The notes beneath the pieces were generated by a model that was not told where the DNA came from, did no database searches, and saw only the letters and a list, made by a program, of their open reading frames with translations. A program made the translations under genes and the position numbers. DNA of 64,000 nt from QIAW01 sp035487295 (lineage in GTDB: Bacteria; Acidobacteriota; Terriglobia; Terriglobales; Acidobacteriaceae): assembly GCA_035487295.1 (NCBI GenBank), contig DATHMH010000012.1:124001-188000 (forward strand), written 5' to 3'. How positions within the stretch are numbered: position 1 is the stretch's first letter; the number at the start of each line of letters is the position of its first letter. Below are positions 33,517 to 41,171 of this stretch, one piece after another.

Positions 33517-34304
33517 AAACATTGCTCGAGTTACGAGACGTCACCTTCTCTTACGGAACTGAAGGTATTTTCCAGCAAGCAGGCTTTACCGTGAAACCAG
33601 GTGAGCGGATTGCCGTCATAGGGCGTAATGGCTCAGGCAAGACGACATTGTTGCGACTGGCCGCAGGGTTACTCACGACTCGCCAGGGGCGGGTTTTGTT
33701 GGATGGATACGCAGTGAACGAGATGTCCAGGCGCAGCATCGCCCAGGTCATTGCGTTTGTTCCGCAGCAGTTGTTTGTGCCCTTTGATTTCACGGTAGAT
33801 CAATTAGTGTCGCAGGGGCGTACGCCTTATCTGCGCGCATTGCGTAATTTGAGTACGGCAGACTACGCGGCCATCAACGAAGCCATGTCTCGGACCCAGA
33901 TCACGCATTTGCGCCACCGCATCTTCAACCAGCTCAGCGGCGGCGAGCAGCAGCGTGTAAAGATCGCCATTGCCCTGGCGCAGCAACCCAGGCTGCTCCT
34001 GCTGGATGAACCCACCCAGCATCTCGATATCGGCCGGCAGGCGGAAATTCTTGAACTGTTGCTGAAGCTCAATCTGGAAGGAGTAACCATTGTGGCCGCC
34101 ATCCATGATCTGTATGCAGTGCAGCAGACATTTCCCGCGGTGGCATTGCTGCATGATCGAACCATTGCGCAGGGCACGGCTTCTGAGCTGCTTCGTCCCG
34201 AGCTTCTGGCGCCGGCCTTTGGCTTGAACGGCCGGGCGTTGCCGATCTTGCGGCGCGCCGATCATTTCGCAACGGAGGAGGCACACATTGAACCAGTCCG
34301 TTGA
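33513..34304 (+). CDS. btuD: Cobalamin ABC transporter ATP-binding protein
   Basis: 263 residues. Walker A GRNGSGKTT (about 37-45), Q-loop in FVPQQLFVPFDFTVDQLV, signature LSGGEQQRVKIA, Walker B LLLLDEPTQHLD and switch histidine in VAAIHDL. It powers uptake together with BtuC. ATGA overlap with btuC upstream; its 3' end overlaps the cobT start by 17 bases. Confidence 0.93.
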   Translation: MKTLLELRDVTFSYGTEGIFQQAGFTVKPGERIAVIGRNGSGKTTLLRLAAGLLTTRQGRVLLDGYAVNEMSRRSIAQVIAFVPQQLFVPFDFTVDQLVSQGRTPYLRALRNLSTADYAAINEAMSRTQITHLRHRIFNQLSGGEQQRVKIAIALAQQPRLLLLDEPTQHLDIGRQAEILELLLKLNLEGVTIVAAIHDLYAVQQTFPAVALLHDRTIAQGTASELLRPELLAPAFGLNGRALPILRRADHFATEEAHIEPVR

Positions 34305-35385
34305 AAAAATAACGCCTGCAAGCGCTCGCTTATTGGAAGAGGTCATTGCAGCCATCGAGCCACCTGATTGCGGCTGGCTGGCCCACGCGCGCGCTCACCT
34401 CGACTGCCTGACAAAGCCACTTGGTAGTCTGGGGCGATTGGAAGATATTGCCGCCAAAGCTGTCTCCATCCAGCGGACCGCCCGGCCCCAGGTTGGACGA
34501 AAAGCAGTTTATGTCTTCGCCGCGGACCATGGAATTACGGATGAAGGCGTGAGCGCATATCCCAAAGAAGTAACTCACCAGATGGTATTGAATTTTCTGC
34601 AGGGAGGCGCGGGCATCAATGTTATCGCGCGTCATGCAGGCGCTGACGTGGTGATCGTTGACGTGGGTGTTGATGCAGACCTTGCTTCCCTGCCGGGGGT
34701 GCTGCACCGGAAAATCCGGCGAGCAACGCGCAATATGCTGCGTGGCCCAGCCATGGAAGAATCCGAGATGCTGCAGGCAATGCAGGTGGGAATTGAACTT
34801 GCCGATGAGGCCCAGCGCGAAGGCATAGAACTGATCGCTGTAGGAGAGATGGGGATTGGCAACACCACTGCCGCCAGCGCGATTACGGCCGTTTTGACCG
34901 GATCATCTGCGGCTCTTGTGACCGGCGCGGGAACCGGCGTAAAGGGCCCGGCGCTGGAGCAAAAGCGGGCCATCATTGAAGCAGTGCTTGCCCGGCATGG
35001 CGTTGGCGCTTCGTCTGATCCGCTGGCCATTCTGCATTGCCTTGGTGGATTTGAGATCGCCGCTATCAGCGGAATGTTATTAAATTGCGCCCGCCATCGC
35101 GTGGTGACGGTTGTTGACGGTTTCATAGCCACGGCCGCCGCTGCCATTGCGTGTGCGCTGCAACCCAGCTTGCGCGATTGCCTTATCGCCGGCCATCAGT
35201 CTCAGGAACCCGGACACCGCATCCTGCTCGAGCATTTGGGGTTGCAGCCAATCCTGCAGTTGAACATGCGGCTCGGCGAAGGGACCGGGGCGGTGCTGGC
35301 CTTTCCTATCATCGAAGCTGCAATAAAGCTTTACAACCAGATGGCGACCTTTGCCTCGGCACAGGTGAGCACGGCAAAAGCGTGA
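34288..35385 (+). CDS. cobT: Nicotinate-nucleotide-dimethylbenzimidazole phosphoribosyltransferase
   Basis: 365 residues. It makes alpha-ribazole phosphate from dimethylbenzimidazole and nicotinate mononucleotide. Signatures: LTKPLGSLGRLEDIA, FAADHGITDEGVSAYPKEVTHQM, GGAGINVIAR, GEMGIGNTTAASA, AGHQSQEPGH and the catalytic-glutamate region LNMRLGEGTGAVLAFPII. The start is TTG 34288, fixed by GGAGG nine bases upstream, inside the end of btuD. It shares GTGA with cobS, so translation is coupled. Its substrate comes from BluB, encoded at 24922-25560. Confidence 0.95.
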   Translation: MNQSVEKITPASARLLEEVIAAIEPPDCGWLAHARAHLDCLTKPLGSLGRLEDIAAKAVSIQRTARPQVGRKAVYVFAADHGITDEGVSAYPKEVTHQMVLNFLQGGAGINVIARHAGADVVIVDVGVDADLASLPGVLHRKIRRATRNMLRGPAMEESEMLQAMQVGIELADEAQREGIELIAVGEMGIGNTTAASAITAVLTGSSAALVTGAGTGVKGPALEQKRAIIEAVLARHGVGASSDPLAILHCLGGFEIAAISGMLLNCARHRVVTVVDGFIATAAAAIACALQPSLRDCLIAGHQSQEPGHRILLEHLGLQPILQLNMRLGEGTGAVLAFPIIEAAIKLYNQMATFASAQVSTAKA

Positions 35386-36128
35386 TTCCTTTCTTTCGAG
35401 ACATGCTTGTAGCACTACGGTTCATGACGCGGCTTCCATTCCCTGCCGCATCGCACACCTCCGGGTCACTGTCGCGGGCCGCCGGTTTTTTCCCTCTTAT
35501 AGGATTGCTGGTCGCAGCGGGCGCCCTGGGCTTAAATAAAATATTGAGCGGCCACGTAGACCGCGAGCTTGTAGCCCTGGTTATCCTGGTCTATCTCGTC
35601 GTAATCACAGGCGGCCTGCACGAAGATGGCCTGGCTGATGCTGCCGATGGGTTCGGCGGAGGTTGGACCAAAGAGCAGATCCTGGCAATCATGCGCGACA
35701 GCCGCATCGGAAGCTATGGCGCCATTGCGATCACGCTCTCATTGCTGGCCCGCTATCTTCTGCTAAGTCACTTGCCAACCCATAGTTTTTCCGCGTATCT
35801 GATCGCGAGCCACGTTCTGTGCCGCTGGACCACGCTTCCACTGAGCTTTTTCTTACATCCAGCGCGAGCCGAGGATGGTCAAGGGGCGCAAGTGGCGCAA
35901 CGGATCTCTATGGCCGCCCTGGTTTTCGGCACTCTCTTCACCTTGTTCGTCTGCTATTGGGCATTGCGCAACTCCAGTTGGATTCCAGCAGCCGCAACAG
36001 TAGGTGTAACGCTTCTCAGCGGTCTTTATTATAGAAGCCAAATCGGCGGGGTTACCGGCGATTGCTACGGTGCCACAAATCAGCTCACCGAGATTGCGGT
36101 TTATTTCTGCGGGGTCCTCGCAGGATAA
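35382..36128 (+). CDS. cobS: Adenosylcobinamide-GDP ribazoletransferase
   Basis: 248 residues, an integral membrane protein with about six helices. It joins adenosylcobinamide-GDP and alpha-ribazole (phosphate), the last assembly step. Signatures: MLVALRFMTRLPFP, GGLHEDGLADAADGFGGG with the metal-binding Asp residues, MRDSRIGSYGAIAI and GGVTGDCYGATNQLTEI. The GTG at 35382 overlaps the cobT stop by four bases; ATG 35403 is the alternative and would remove seven residues. Confidence 0.93.
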   Translation: MIPFFRDMLVALRFMTRLPFPAASHTSGSLSRAAGFFPLIGLLVAAGALGLNKILSGHVDRELVALVILVYLVVITGGLHEDGLADAADGFGGGWTKEQILAIMRDSRIGSYGAIAITLSLLARYLLLSHLPTHSFSAYLIASHVLCRWTTLPLSFFLHPARAEDGQGAQVAQRISMAALVFGTLFTLFVCYWALRNSSWIPAAATVGVTLLSGLYYRSQIGGVTGDCYGATNQLTEIAVYFCGVLAG

Positions 36129-36131
36129 TTT

Positions 36132-36168
36132 GTTCACCACAGAGACGCAGCGACACAGAGGAAAAGGG
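36132..36168. repeat. CACAGAGACGCAG-type intergenic repeat
   Basis: TTCACCACAGAGACGCAGCG then ACACAGAGG, between cobS and cobC. A related inverted stretch (TCTCTGTGCCTCTGTGG) lies at 43300-43325 upstream of the thioredoxin-like gene. It is non-coding and of unknown function. Confidence 0.45.
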
Positions 36169-36177
36169 ACGATAGCA

Positions 36178-36777
36178 GTGTCTTGTGAAACTACACTATT
36201 GCTGGTCCGGCATGCGCATTCCGCAATGGCGGGGCGTTTCTGCGGACATACGGATGCTGCTTTGAGCGAACTGGGCGAAAAGCAGCTTGCCAGGATTGTT
36301 GATGATCTGGAATGCTGGCCGATCACAAAAGTCTACAGCAGCGATTTAAAACGGTCTTACGACACGGCCGTGGCGATTGCAACTCGCAAAGCCCTGCCTC
36401 TTCTCTCACGCGCAGGACTGCGTGAAATCAGCTTCGGTGAATGGGAGGGCCTTTCCTGGCCTGAGATTGAAGCTAAAGCACCGGCAGCCGCAGCTTCCTG
36501 GCTCAGCCACTATCCCCTGCAGCCGGCTCCGGCAGGTGAATCTTTCGAGCAATTTCGTTCGCGGGTAGAAGCTGAACTGCAAGCGCTCGTACAGGAATGT
36601 GAACAGCAGTGTGTGGCCGTGGTCACGCACGCCGGGTTCGTCCGGGTGGCTTTGGTCAGCATTCTTGGCATTGATGAAAGCTCTATGCACAAGATTGAGA
36701 TTGGGTATGGAGGGGTGACCATATTGCAGTACGCACGACAGGGTTGGCGGGTGGAAGGGGTCAATATCTGCCGTTAA
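36178..36777 (+). CDS. cobC: Alpha-ribazole phosphatase / histidine phosphatase family protein
   Basis: 199 residues. It removes phosphate from alpha-ribazole-5-phosphate or adenosylcobalamin phosphate. The histidine phosphatase signature is LLVRHAHS (about 7-14; usual RHG reads RHA here), with CGHTDAALSELG, YSSDLKRSYDTA, REISFGEWEG and the second histidine in VVTHAGFVR. GTG 36178 is preferred, with AAAGGGA nine bases upstream; frames further upstream run through repeat DNA. It is the last gene of the cobalamin operon. Confidence 0.85.
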   Translation: MSCETTLLLVRHAHSAMAGRFCGHTDAALSELGEKQLARIVDDLECWPITKVYSSDLKRSYDTAVAIATRKALPLLSRAGLREISFGEWEGLSWPEIEAKAPAAAASWLSHYPLQPAPAGESFEQFRSRVEAELQALVQECEQQCVAVVTHAGFVRVALVSILGIDESSMHKIEIGYGGVTILQYARQGWRVEGVNICR

Positions 36778-36820
36778 GCCCCCTTGTTTCATGGTATAAA
36801 ATCGCCCTCATATTTCTTCC

Positions 36821-37855
36821 ATGAACATCAAACAGGTTGCAAAGCGTGCCAGGGTATCAATTGCCACGGTTTCGCGCACGTTGCATAACAGCGTATCCGT
36901 AAGTCCTGCCACTGCTGCGCGGGTACGGAGGGCCATCAAAGACCTTGACTACCGTCCCGACACCAATGCGCAAACGCTGGTCTCAGGCCGCAGCCGCATC
37001 CTGGGGCTTGTGGTTTCCGATATCACTAATCCTTTCTTTCCCGAGCTCATTCGCGGGTTCCAGGACGTAGCCCTGCAGAACGGGTATGACATCATGATCG
37101 CCGCGACCCACTACGAGAGCTCGCGCATGTCCCATTCAGTGGGGCGGATGATCGAACGCAAGACCGACGGAGTGGCCATCATGACTTCAGAGATGGACCG
37201 CTCTTTAATCGACCAGCTTGCCGGCCGCAAGGTGCCGCTGGTCTTTCTCGACGTGGGCAAAGTTCGCAAGGGCGTCTGCAATATTAAAGTTGACTATGCG
37301 CAAGGCATCACACAGGCGGTAGACCATCTGCGCGCGCTGGGACACAGCCGCATTGCCTTCATCAGCGGTCCCAGCACTTTGAAATCGGCGCGGGTGCGGC
37401 GAGATGCCTTTCTTCACTGCCTGGGGCGGCGCGTTACCGAGCACAGCGGCCTGGTGGAAGAGAGCAACCACAAAGTGGACGGCGGTTTGCGCGCCATTAC
37501 CCGCATGCTGCAAAGACAAAATCCCCCTACTGCGGTGCTCGCCTCCAACGATCTCACCGCCATCGGCGCGCTACGCGGCATTCGCCAGGCCGGCTTGCGG
37601 ATTCCGGAAGACGTTTCCGTCATCGGCTTCGACGATATTGATATGGCGCAGTTTACCGAACCACCTCTCACGACCATCCGTTTGCTGCGCTCCGAGTTGG
37701 CCAGCCTGGCCTGCAATGCGCTGTTGCAATCCATTCGGGGAAATATGAAGGGCGCCGAGTTCGGCATTGGAACCCATCTCATCATCCGCGAATCCACCGG
37801 CAAGGCCAAAACCAGGCGGCGGGTGATTGCGATGCCCTCCAATTTTCGATCATAA
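36821..37855 (+). CDS. LacI family transcriptional regulator
   Basis: 344 residues. N-terminal LacI-type helix-turn-helix (MNIKQVAKRARVSIATVSRTLHNSVSVSPATAARV) with hinge helix YRPDTNAQTLVSGRS, then a sugar-binding domain (LGLVVSDITNPFFPELIRGFQ, DHLRALGHSRIAFISGP, DVSVIGFDDIDMAQFTEPPLTTI). It should respond to a sugar. It follows cobC by 43 bp but has no link to cobalamin; the aldo/keto reductase and MFS genes downstream are better candidates as targets, and an AAACGTTT core lies in the gap before them. Confidence 0.92.
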   Translation: MNIKQVAKRARVSIATVSRTLHNSVSVSPATAARVRRAIKDLDYRPDTNAQTLVSGRSRILGLVVSDITNPFFPELIRGFQDVALQNGYDIMIAATHYESSRMSHSVGRMIERKTDGVAIMTSEMDRSLIDQLAGRKVPLVFLDVGKVRKGVCNIKVDYAQGITQAVDHLRALGHSRIAFISGPSTLKSARVRRDAFLHCLGRRVTEHSGLVEESNHKVDGGLRAITRMLQRQNPPTAVLASNDLTAIGALRGIRQAGLRIPEDVSVIGFDDIDMAQFTEPPLTTIRLLRSELASLACNALLQSIRGNMKGAEFGIGTHLIIRESTGKAKTRRRVIAMPSNFRS

Positions 37856-38429
37856 GGCAGTACTATATTTCAACTGAAAATCGATGAACGATATGTTTCA
37901 TAAAACTCAACAGTTGCGCTCGAGCCGGACTTCCAGCCAGTGGGGAGGCCAGGACCGCCGTCTTCTCAGACTCGATACGTCTGCAAGTTGTGCCACATAT
38001 CCTTCTTTGGCGCTAACAGAAATCGGCTATTTAAACGGTTGTTTATATGCTGAGAGCGAATGCAAGCCAGTGCGGAAAGAAAGAAGTTCACAACCTCAAC
38101 GGCGCTCAGAACTCATTGTGACTACAACTCGTCCACAAATTACAAGGCGCGCCGAGATCGTGGAGGTCTGAGGACTGTGGGGGTGGCCTCAGGCTTTAAA
38201 CTACTCGGCGCGCGATTTGTAAGATAGCACACTAAAAACGTTTCCACGGGCAGCGTGGTTCAAATTTCGATGCCCGAAGCATGACTGTCTCTCGGCCTCT
38301 TGGTTTCGCCAGGTCTCACCGGCACGGCCAAGGCCGGCCCTGTATCTTCGAATTGCAACGAGTTTTTCCGTAATGAAGAAAAAAGGTACATTAGATTAGA
38401 AGTAAGGATTGGGAGGGATAAAGACAATC
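37856..38429. other. Long intergenic region with inverted repeat and LacI-like operator
   Basis: 574 bp. A 95-codon frame at 37884-38171 has no recognisable features and is not accepted as a gene. At 38134-38223 two arms pair: GCGCGCCGAG (38146-38155) with CTCGGCGCGC (38204-38213), and ACAAAT (38135-38140) with ATTTGT (38215-38220), with an inner CTGAGG/CCTCAG pair. AAACGTTT at 38236-38243 follows. A GGAGGGA ribosome site lies just before the aldo/keto reductase start. Confidence 0.5.
38236..38243. promoter_or_regulatory. Putative LacI-family operator core
   Basis: AAACGTTT, a perfect palindrome identical to the core of PurR/LacI-type operators. It lies 187 bp before the aldo/keto reductase and 380 bp after the LacI-type regulator gene. 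The flanks are only partly symmetrical. Confidence 0.35.
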
Positions 38430-39401
38430 ATGAAGCTTCGCACACTTGGCCGCACAGGATTTCAGGTATCAGACGTTGCCTATGGACTTTGGGGAATGAG
38501 CGGTTGGAGCGGCTCTGACGACCAGCAATCACGGCAGTCCATGCAGCTTGCCGTAGATTTGGACTGTAATTTTTTTGATTCCGCCTGGGCTTACGGCGAC
38601 GGAAAGAGCGACCTGTTTCTGGGTGAGACATTGCGCCAGAACTCTGGAAAGCGCCTCTATGCTGCGTCCAAGATTCCACCTAAAAACCGCAAGTGGCCGG
38701 CCTCTCCCAACGATTCCTACAAAGATGTGTTCCCCACCGAACACGTCTTTCACTATGCCGACCTGATCCGCAAGAATCTTCAGGTCGACTCCATGGATCT
38801 GCTCCAGTTCCATGTTTGGGATGATGGCTGGACAGAGGAAAAGGAATTTCACGAAACTGTCTCCAAGCTCAAGCGCGACGGAGTGGTCCGATCTTTCGGA
38901 CTGAGTTTAAATCGCTGGGAGCCGTGGAACGGTATCCGCGCGCTGCGCACCGGCCTCGTGGATGTGGTGCAGGTTATCTACAACATCTTCGATCAGGCGC
39001 CGGAAGACGAGCTTTTCCCCATCTGCCGCGAACTCAACATTGGCGTGATTGCGCGGGTTCCCCTCGATGAAGGCAGCTTGAGCGGTACGTTTACCACTGG
39101 AACAAAATTCCCGGAAAACGACTGGCGATCGCGATACTTTAATCCAGAAAACCTTCGCCTTACTCTCGAACGCATTGAGAAGCTGAAGGCGCTGCTTCCC
39201 GGTTCGATGAGCTTGCCTGAGATGGCAATTCGCTACATCCTCTCCAACCCGGTCGTGAGCACGACTATTGTAGGAATGCGGAGTTCCCAGCACGTGCGTC
39301 AGAACCTGGCGCTGAGCGATGCCGGAGCGCTTCCACCGGAGTTGCTGGCGAAGTTGAAAGCCCACCGCTGGGACCGCAAGCCCAATCCATCATCCGATTG
39401 A
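38430..39401 (+). CDS. Aldo/keto reductase
   Basis: 323 residues, the NADPH-dependent aldo/keto reductase barrel. Visible: MKLRTLGRTGFQVSDVAYGLWGM, catalytic Asp/Tyr region FFDSAWAYGDGKSDLFLGE, Lys in YAASKIPP, His in LLQFHVWDDG, and the coenzyme region SNPVVSTTIVGMRSSQHVRQNL. The substrate is unknown. ATG 38430 is used because the codons before it belong to the ribosome-binding site. The MFS gene starts 15 bp after its stop, so the two are probably one operon. Confidence 0.9.
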   Translation: MKLRTLGRTGFQVSDVAYGLWGMSGWSGSDDQQSRQSMQLAVDLDCNFFDSAWAYGDGKSDLFLGETLRQNSGKRLYAASKIPPKNRKWPASPNDSYKDVFPTEHVFHYADLIRKNLQVDSMDLLQFHVWDDGWTEEKEFHETVSKLKRDGVVRSFGLSLNRWEPWNGIRALRTGLVDVVQVIYNIFDQAPEDELFPICRELNIGVIARVPLDEGSLSGTFTTGTKFPENDWRSRYFNPENLRLTLERIEKLKALLPGSMSLPEMAIRYILSNPVVSTTIVGMRSSQHVRQNLALSDAGALPPELLAKLKAHRWDRKPNPSSD

Positions 39402-39416
39402 AGCCTTGGGGCCACC

Positions 39417-40592
39417 ATGACGAAGACTTCCAGCCTCAGGTTAATGATCGCCGCCAGCACTGCCCTCTTTCTTTATGGGACCATCGCCCCTATGCTGGGG
39501 ACTTTACTGCCTGATCTTTCCGCCCGCTTCCACATGACACCCCGGCAAAACGGCAGTATTGCCGCTGTGCAGGCACTGGGATTGGTGCTGGCTTCCATTG
39601 TTGCCGGGCCTCTGATTGATAGCCGGGGAAAGAAAGCCGGGTTTCTTTGGGGAATGACCCTCATTGTTGTTTCGCTCTTCACCCTTCCCAACGCAAGCGG
39701 ATGGAAGATCATCATGGGCTGTATGTTCATTCTGGGAATGGGCGGCGGCACGATCGTAACTGCGGCGAACACGCTGGTCAGCGACATTGGCGAAGACAAG
39801 CGCGCCTCTATGCTGAGTTTTGCCAACGTGTTCTTTGGGCTCGGGGGCCTGGTGACTCCTTTGATTGCCGCCAATGTTTTTCACGACAACGCGATCGGCC
39901 TGAGCTATCTGTTAGCGGCGCTGGCATTGGCAATGCTCATCATGGACGCTACTACGCCCATGCCGGCTCCTGTGCCGTCCACCGATCTTTCCCCGACCCG
40001 GCAGCTACAAGATAAGTCCCTGCTCTTCTTACTGTCTTTGTTTGTCTTTTTGTACGTTGCCTGTGAAGTAGCGTTTTGGAACTGGCTTACCAAGTATCTG
40101 ATCAGTGAAGGGATTTCAAAGTCCCTGGCATTGAATATTCTTGCTCTTGGGTTTGCTTCCGGGATGCTGGTAGGACGCCTTATCAGCTTCCGTATTTTGA
40201 CGAAGTTTTCCGCAGTTTCCGTCAGCCTGGTATGCTCCGGGCTCATGATGATCACCACGTACTGGACCTTGCATGCGCCAAACCCCACGGTTGCGTGGCT
40301 AAGCGTCTTCGCCGCGGGGGCTGTGATGGGCCCGGTCTATCCCAGCGCCATAGGCATCGTGGGCGATGCTTTTCCGCAACGGTCTGCCACTTTCATAGGC
40401 ATCGCCATCACCGCTGGATGGCTTGGGGTCGTGGCCAGCTCATGGCTGATTGGCCTGATCGCAGGGAACAACGGAGACCACCTGCGTCTGGCCCTGCTGC
40501 TGCTTCCCGTTTTTTCCGCCGTCATGATGATCGTCAATCTCGGCATGCGTCCCATGCTGGCCATGGCCCGCGCTCGCAAGCGAGTAAGTTAG
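39417..40592 (+). CDS. MFS transporter
   Basis: 391 residues with twelve predicted membrane helices and a central loop near residue 190. The short loop after TM2 reads GPLIDSRGKKAGF, the MFS motif A equivalent. Other conserved parts are MGGGTIVTAANTLVSDI and MGPVYPSAIGIVGDAFPQRSATFIG, similar to fucose permease-like and related sugar transporters. Being co-transcribed with the aldo/keto reductase and downstream of a LacI regulator, it may transport a sugar or polyol; the direction is uncertain. Confidence 0.85.
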   Translation: MTKTSSLRLMIAASTALFLYGTIAPMLGTLLPDLSARFHMTPRQNGSIAAVQALGLVLASIVAGPLIDSRGKKAGFLWGMTLIVVSLFTLPNASGWKIIMGCMFILGMGGGTIVTAANTLVSDIGEDKRASMLSFANVFFGLGGLVTPLIAANVFHDNAIGLSYLLAALALAMLIMDATTPMPAPVPSTDLSPTRQLQDKSLLFLLSLFVFLYVACEVAFWNWLTKYLISEGISKSLALNILALGFASGMLVGRLISFRILTKFSAVSVSLVCSGLMMITTYWTLHAPNPTVAWLSVFAAGAVMGPVYPSAIGIVGDAFPQRSATFIGIAITAGWLGVVASSWLIGLIAGNNGDHLRLALLLLPVFSAVMMIVNLGMRPMLAMARARKRVS

Positions 40593-40610
40593 ACCGCAGC
40601 GCTAGGCTTG

Positions 40611-40636
40611 TGTGGCACAGCCGTCCCCGGCTGTGC
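40611..40636 (+). repeat. REP hairpin, family P3 copy 1
   Basis: TGTG then GCACAGCCG-TCCC-CGGCTGTGC: a perfect nine-pair stem with a four-base loop and a conserved GTGTG head. Together with the inverted copy at 41121-41145 it flanks the transposase remnant. A third copy lies at 63521-63548. Confidence 0.85.
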
Positions 40637-40639
40637 GGG

Positions 40640-41096
40640 TTACTTTTTAACCCACAACCAACGATACTGTTCAGGGATTCTCGCCAATCCGCGCCGTACT
40701 GGATTCTGCCGCAGGTACTCGATTCTATCCTCCAGCTTTTCTTCTGAACGCAGCACGTGATCGAAAGATTCGTCTTGCCACACGTGACCATGCCTCTTCA
40801 TTTGCTGGTTTATCAGATGGGCAGTATACCCTTTGATCGGACCCAGGATGTCAGCGAAGGTAAGTTCTCTCCTGCTGCATTTCGTAAGACAAAGAAGATC
40901 ATATGTACGTGCTCCGGCATGACTACTGCCGCATGAAGTTGTATTTTCTTGTCGTCGAGAAATAAACACGAATCGATACCACATCGCGAGCGGCAGGAGG
41001 CAAAACCCATCTGTGATGGGTGTTGAAGGTAATGAAATGGGCGCGATCATCTTTTTGAATATGTGGCAGGTTATGGCGATGTTCGTATTTGCCCAT
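40640..41096 (-). pseudogene. REP-associated tyrosine transposase (RAYT), frameshifted
   Basis: Three successive reading frames together rebuild one Y1-transposase-like protein of about 150 residues: MGKYEHRHNLPHIQKDDRAH and NTHHRWVLPPAARDVV; then DSCLFLDDKKIQLHAAVVMP with the metal-binding HVH motif (EHVHMIF); then LTFADILGPIKGYTAHLINQ, GHVWQDESFDHVLRSEEKLE and NPVRRGLARIPEQYRWLW. The frame breaks fall near 40980 and near 40870. With two breaks it should be inactive unless frameshifting occurs. RAYTs mobilise REP/REPIN hairpins, and inverted REP copies touch both ends of this gene, three bases beyond the stop on the left. Confidence 0.85.
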
Positions 41097-41120
41097 TATG
41101 ATTGGATAGGTCAATGCTCT

Positions 41121-41145
41121 CACAGCCGGGGACGGCTGTGCCACA
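41121..41145 (-). repeat. REP hairpin, family P3 copy 2, inverted
   Basis: Reverse complement of copy 1: CACAGCCG-GGGA-CGGCTGTG followed by CCACA. It lies 25 bp upstream of the RAYT start codon. Copies 1 and 2 in opposite orientation form a REPIN-like pair around the gene. Confidence 0.85.
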
Positions 41146-41171
41146 CGAGCAATCAACTTCCACAAATGTCT

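Noticed and set aside
37884..38171. 95-codon open frame downstream of the LacI gene
   Set aside because: No good ribosome site, low-complexity basic product without any recognisable pattern, and it runs into the inverted repeat.
40640..41050. 137-codon frame taken as a complete gene
   Set aside because: Only its C-terminal half is RAYT-like; the N-terminal half is the wrong frame. The gene is better described as a frameshifted pseudogene covering 40640-41096.
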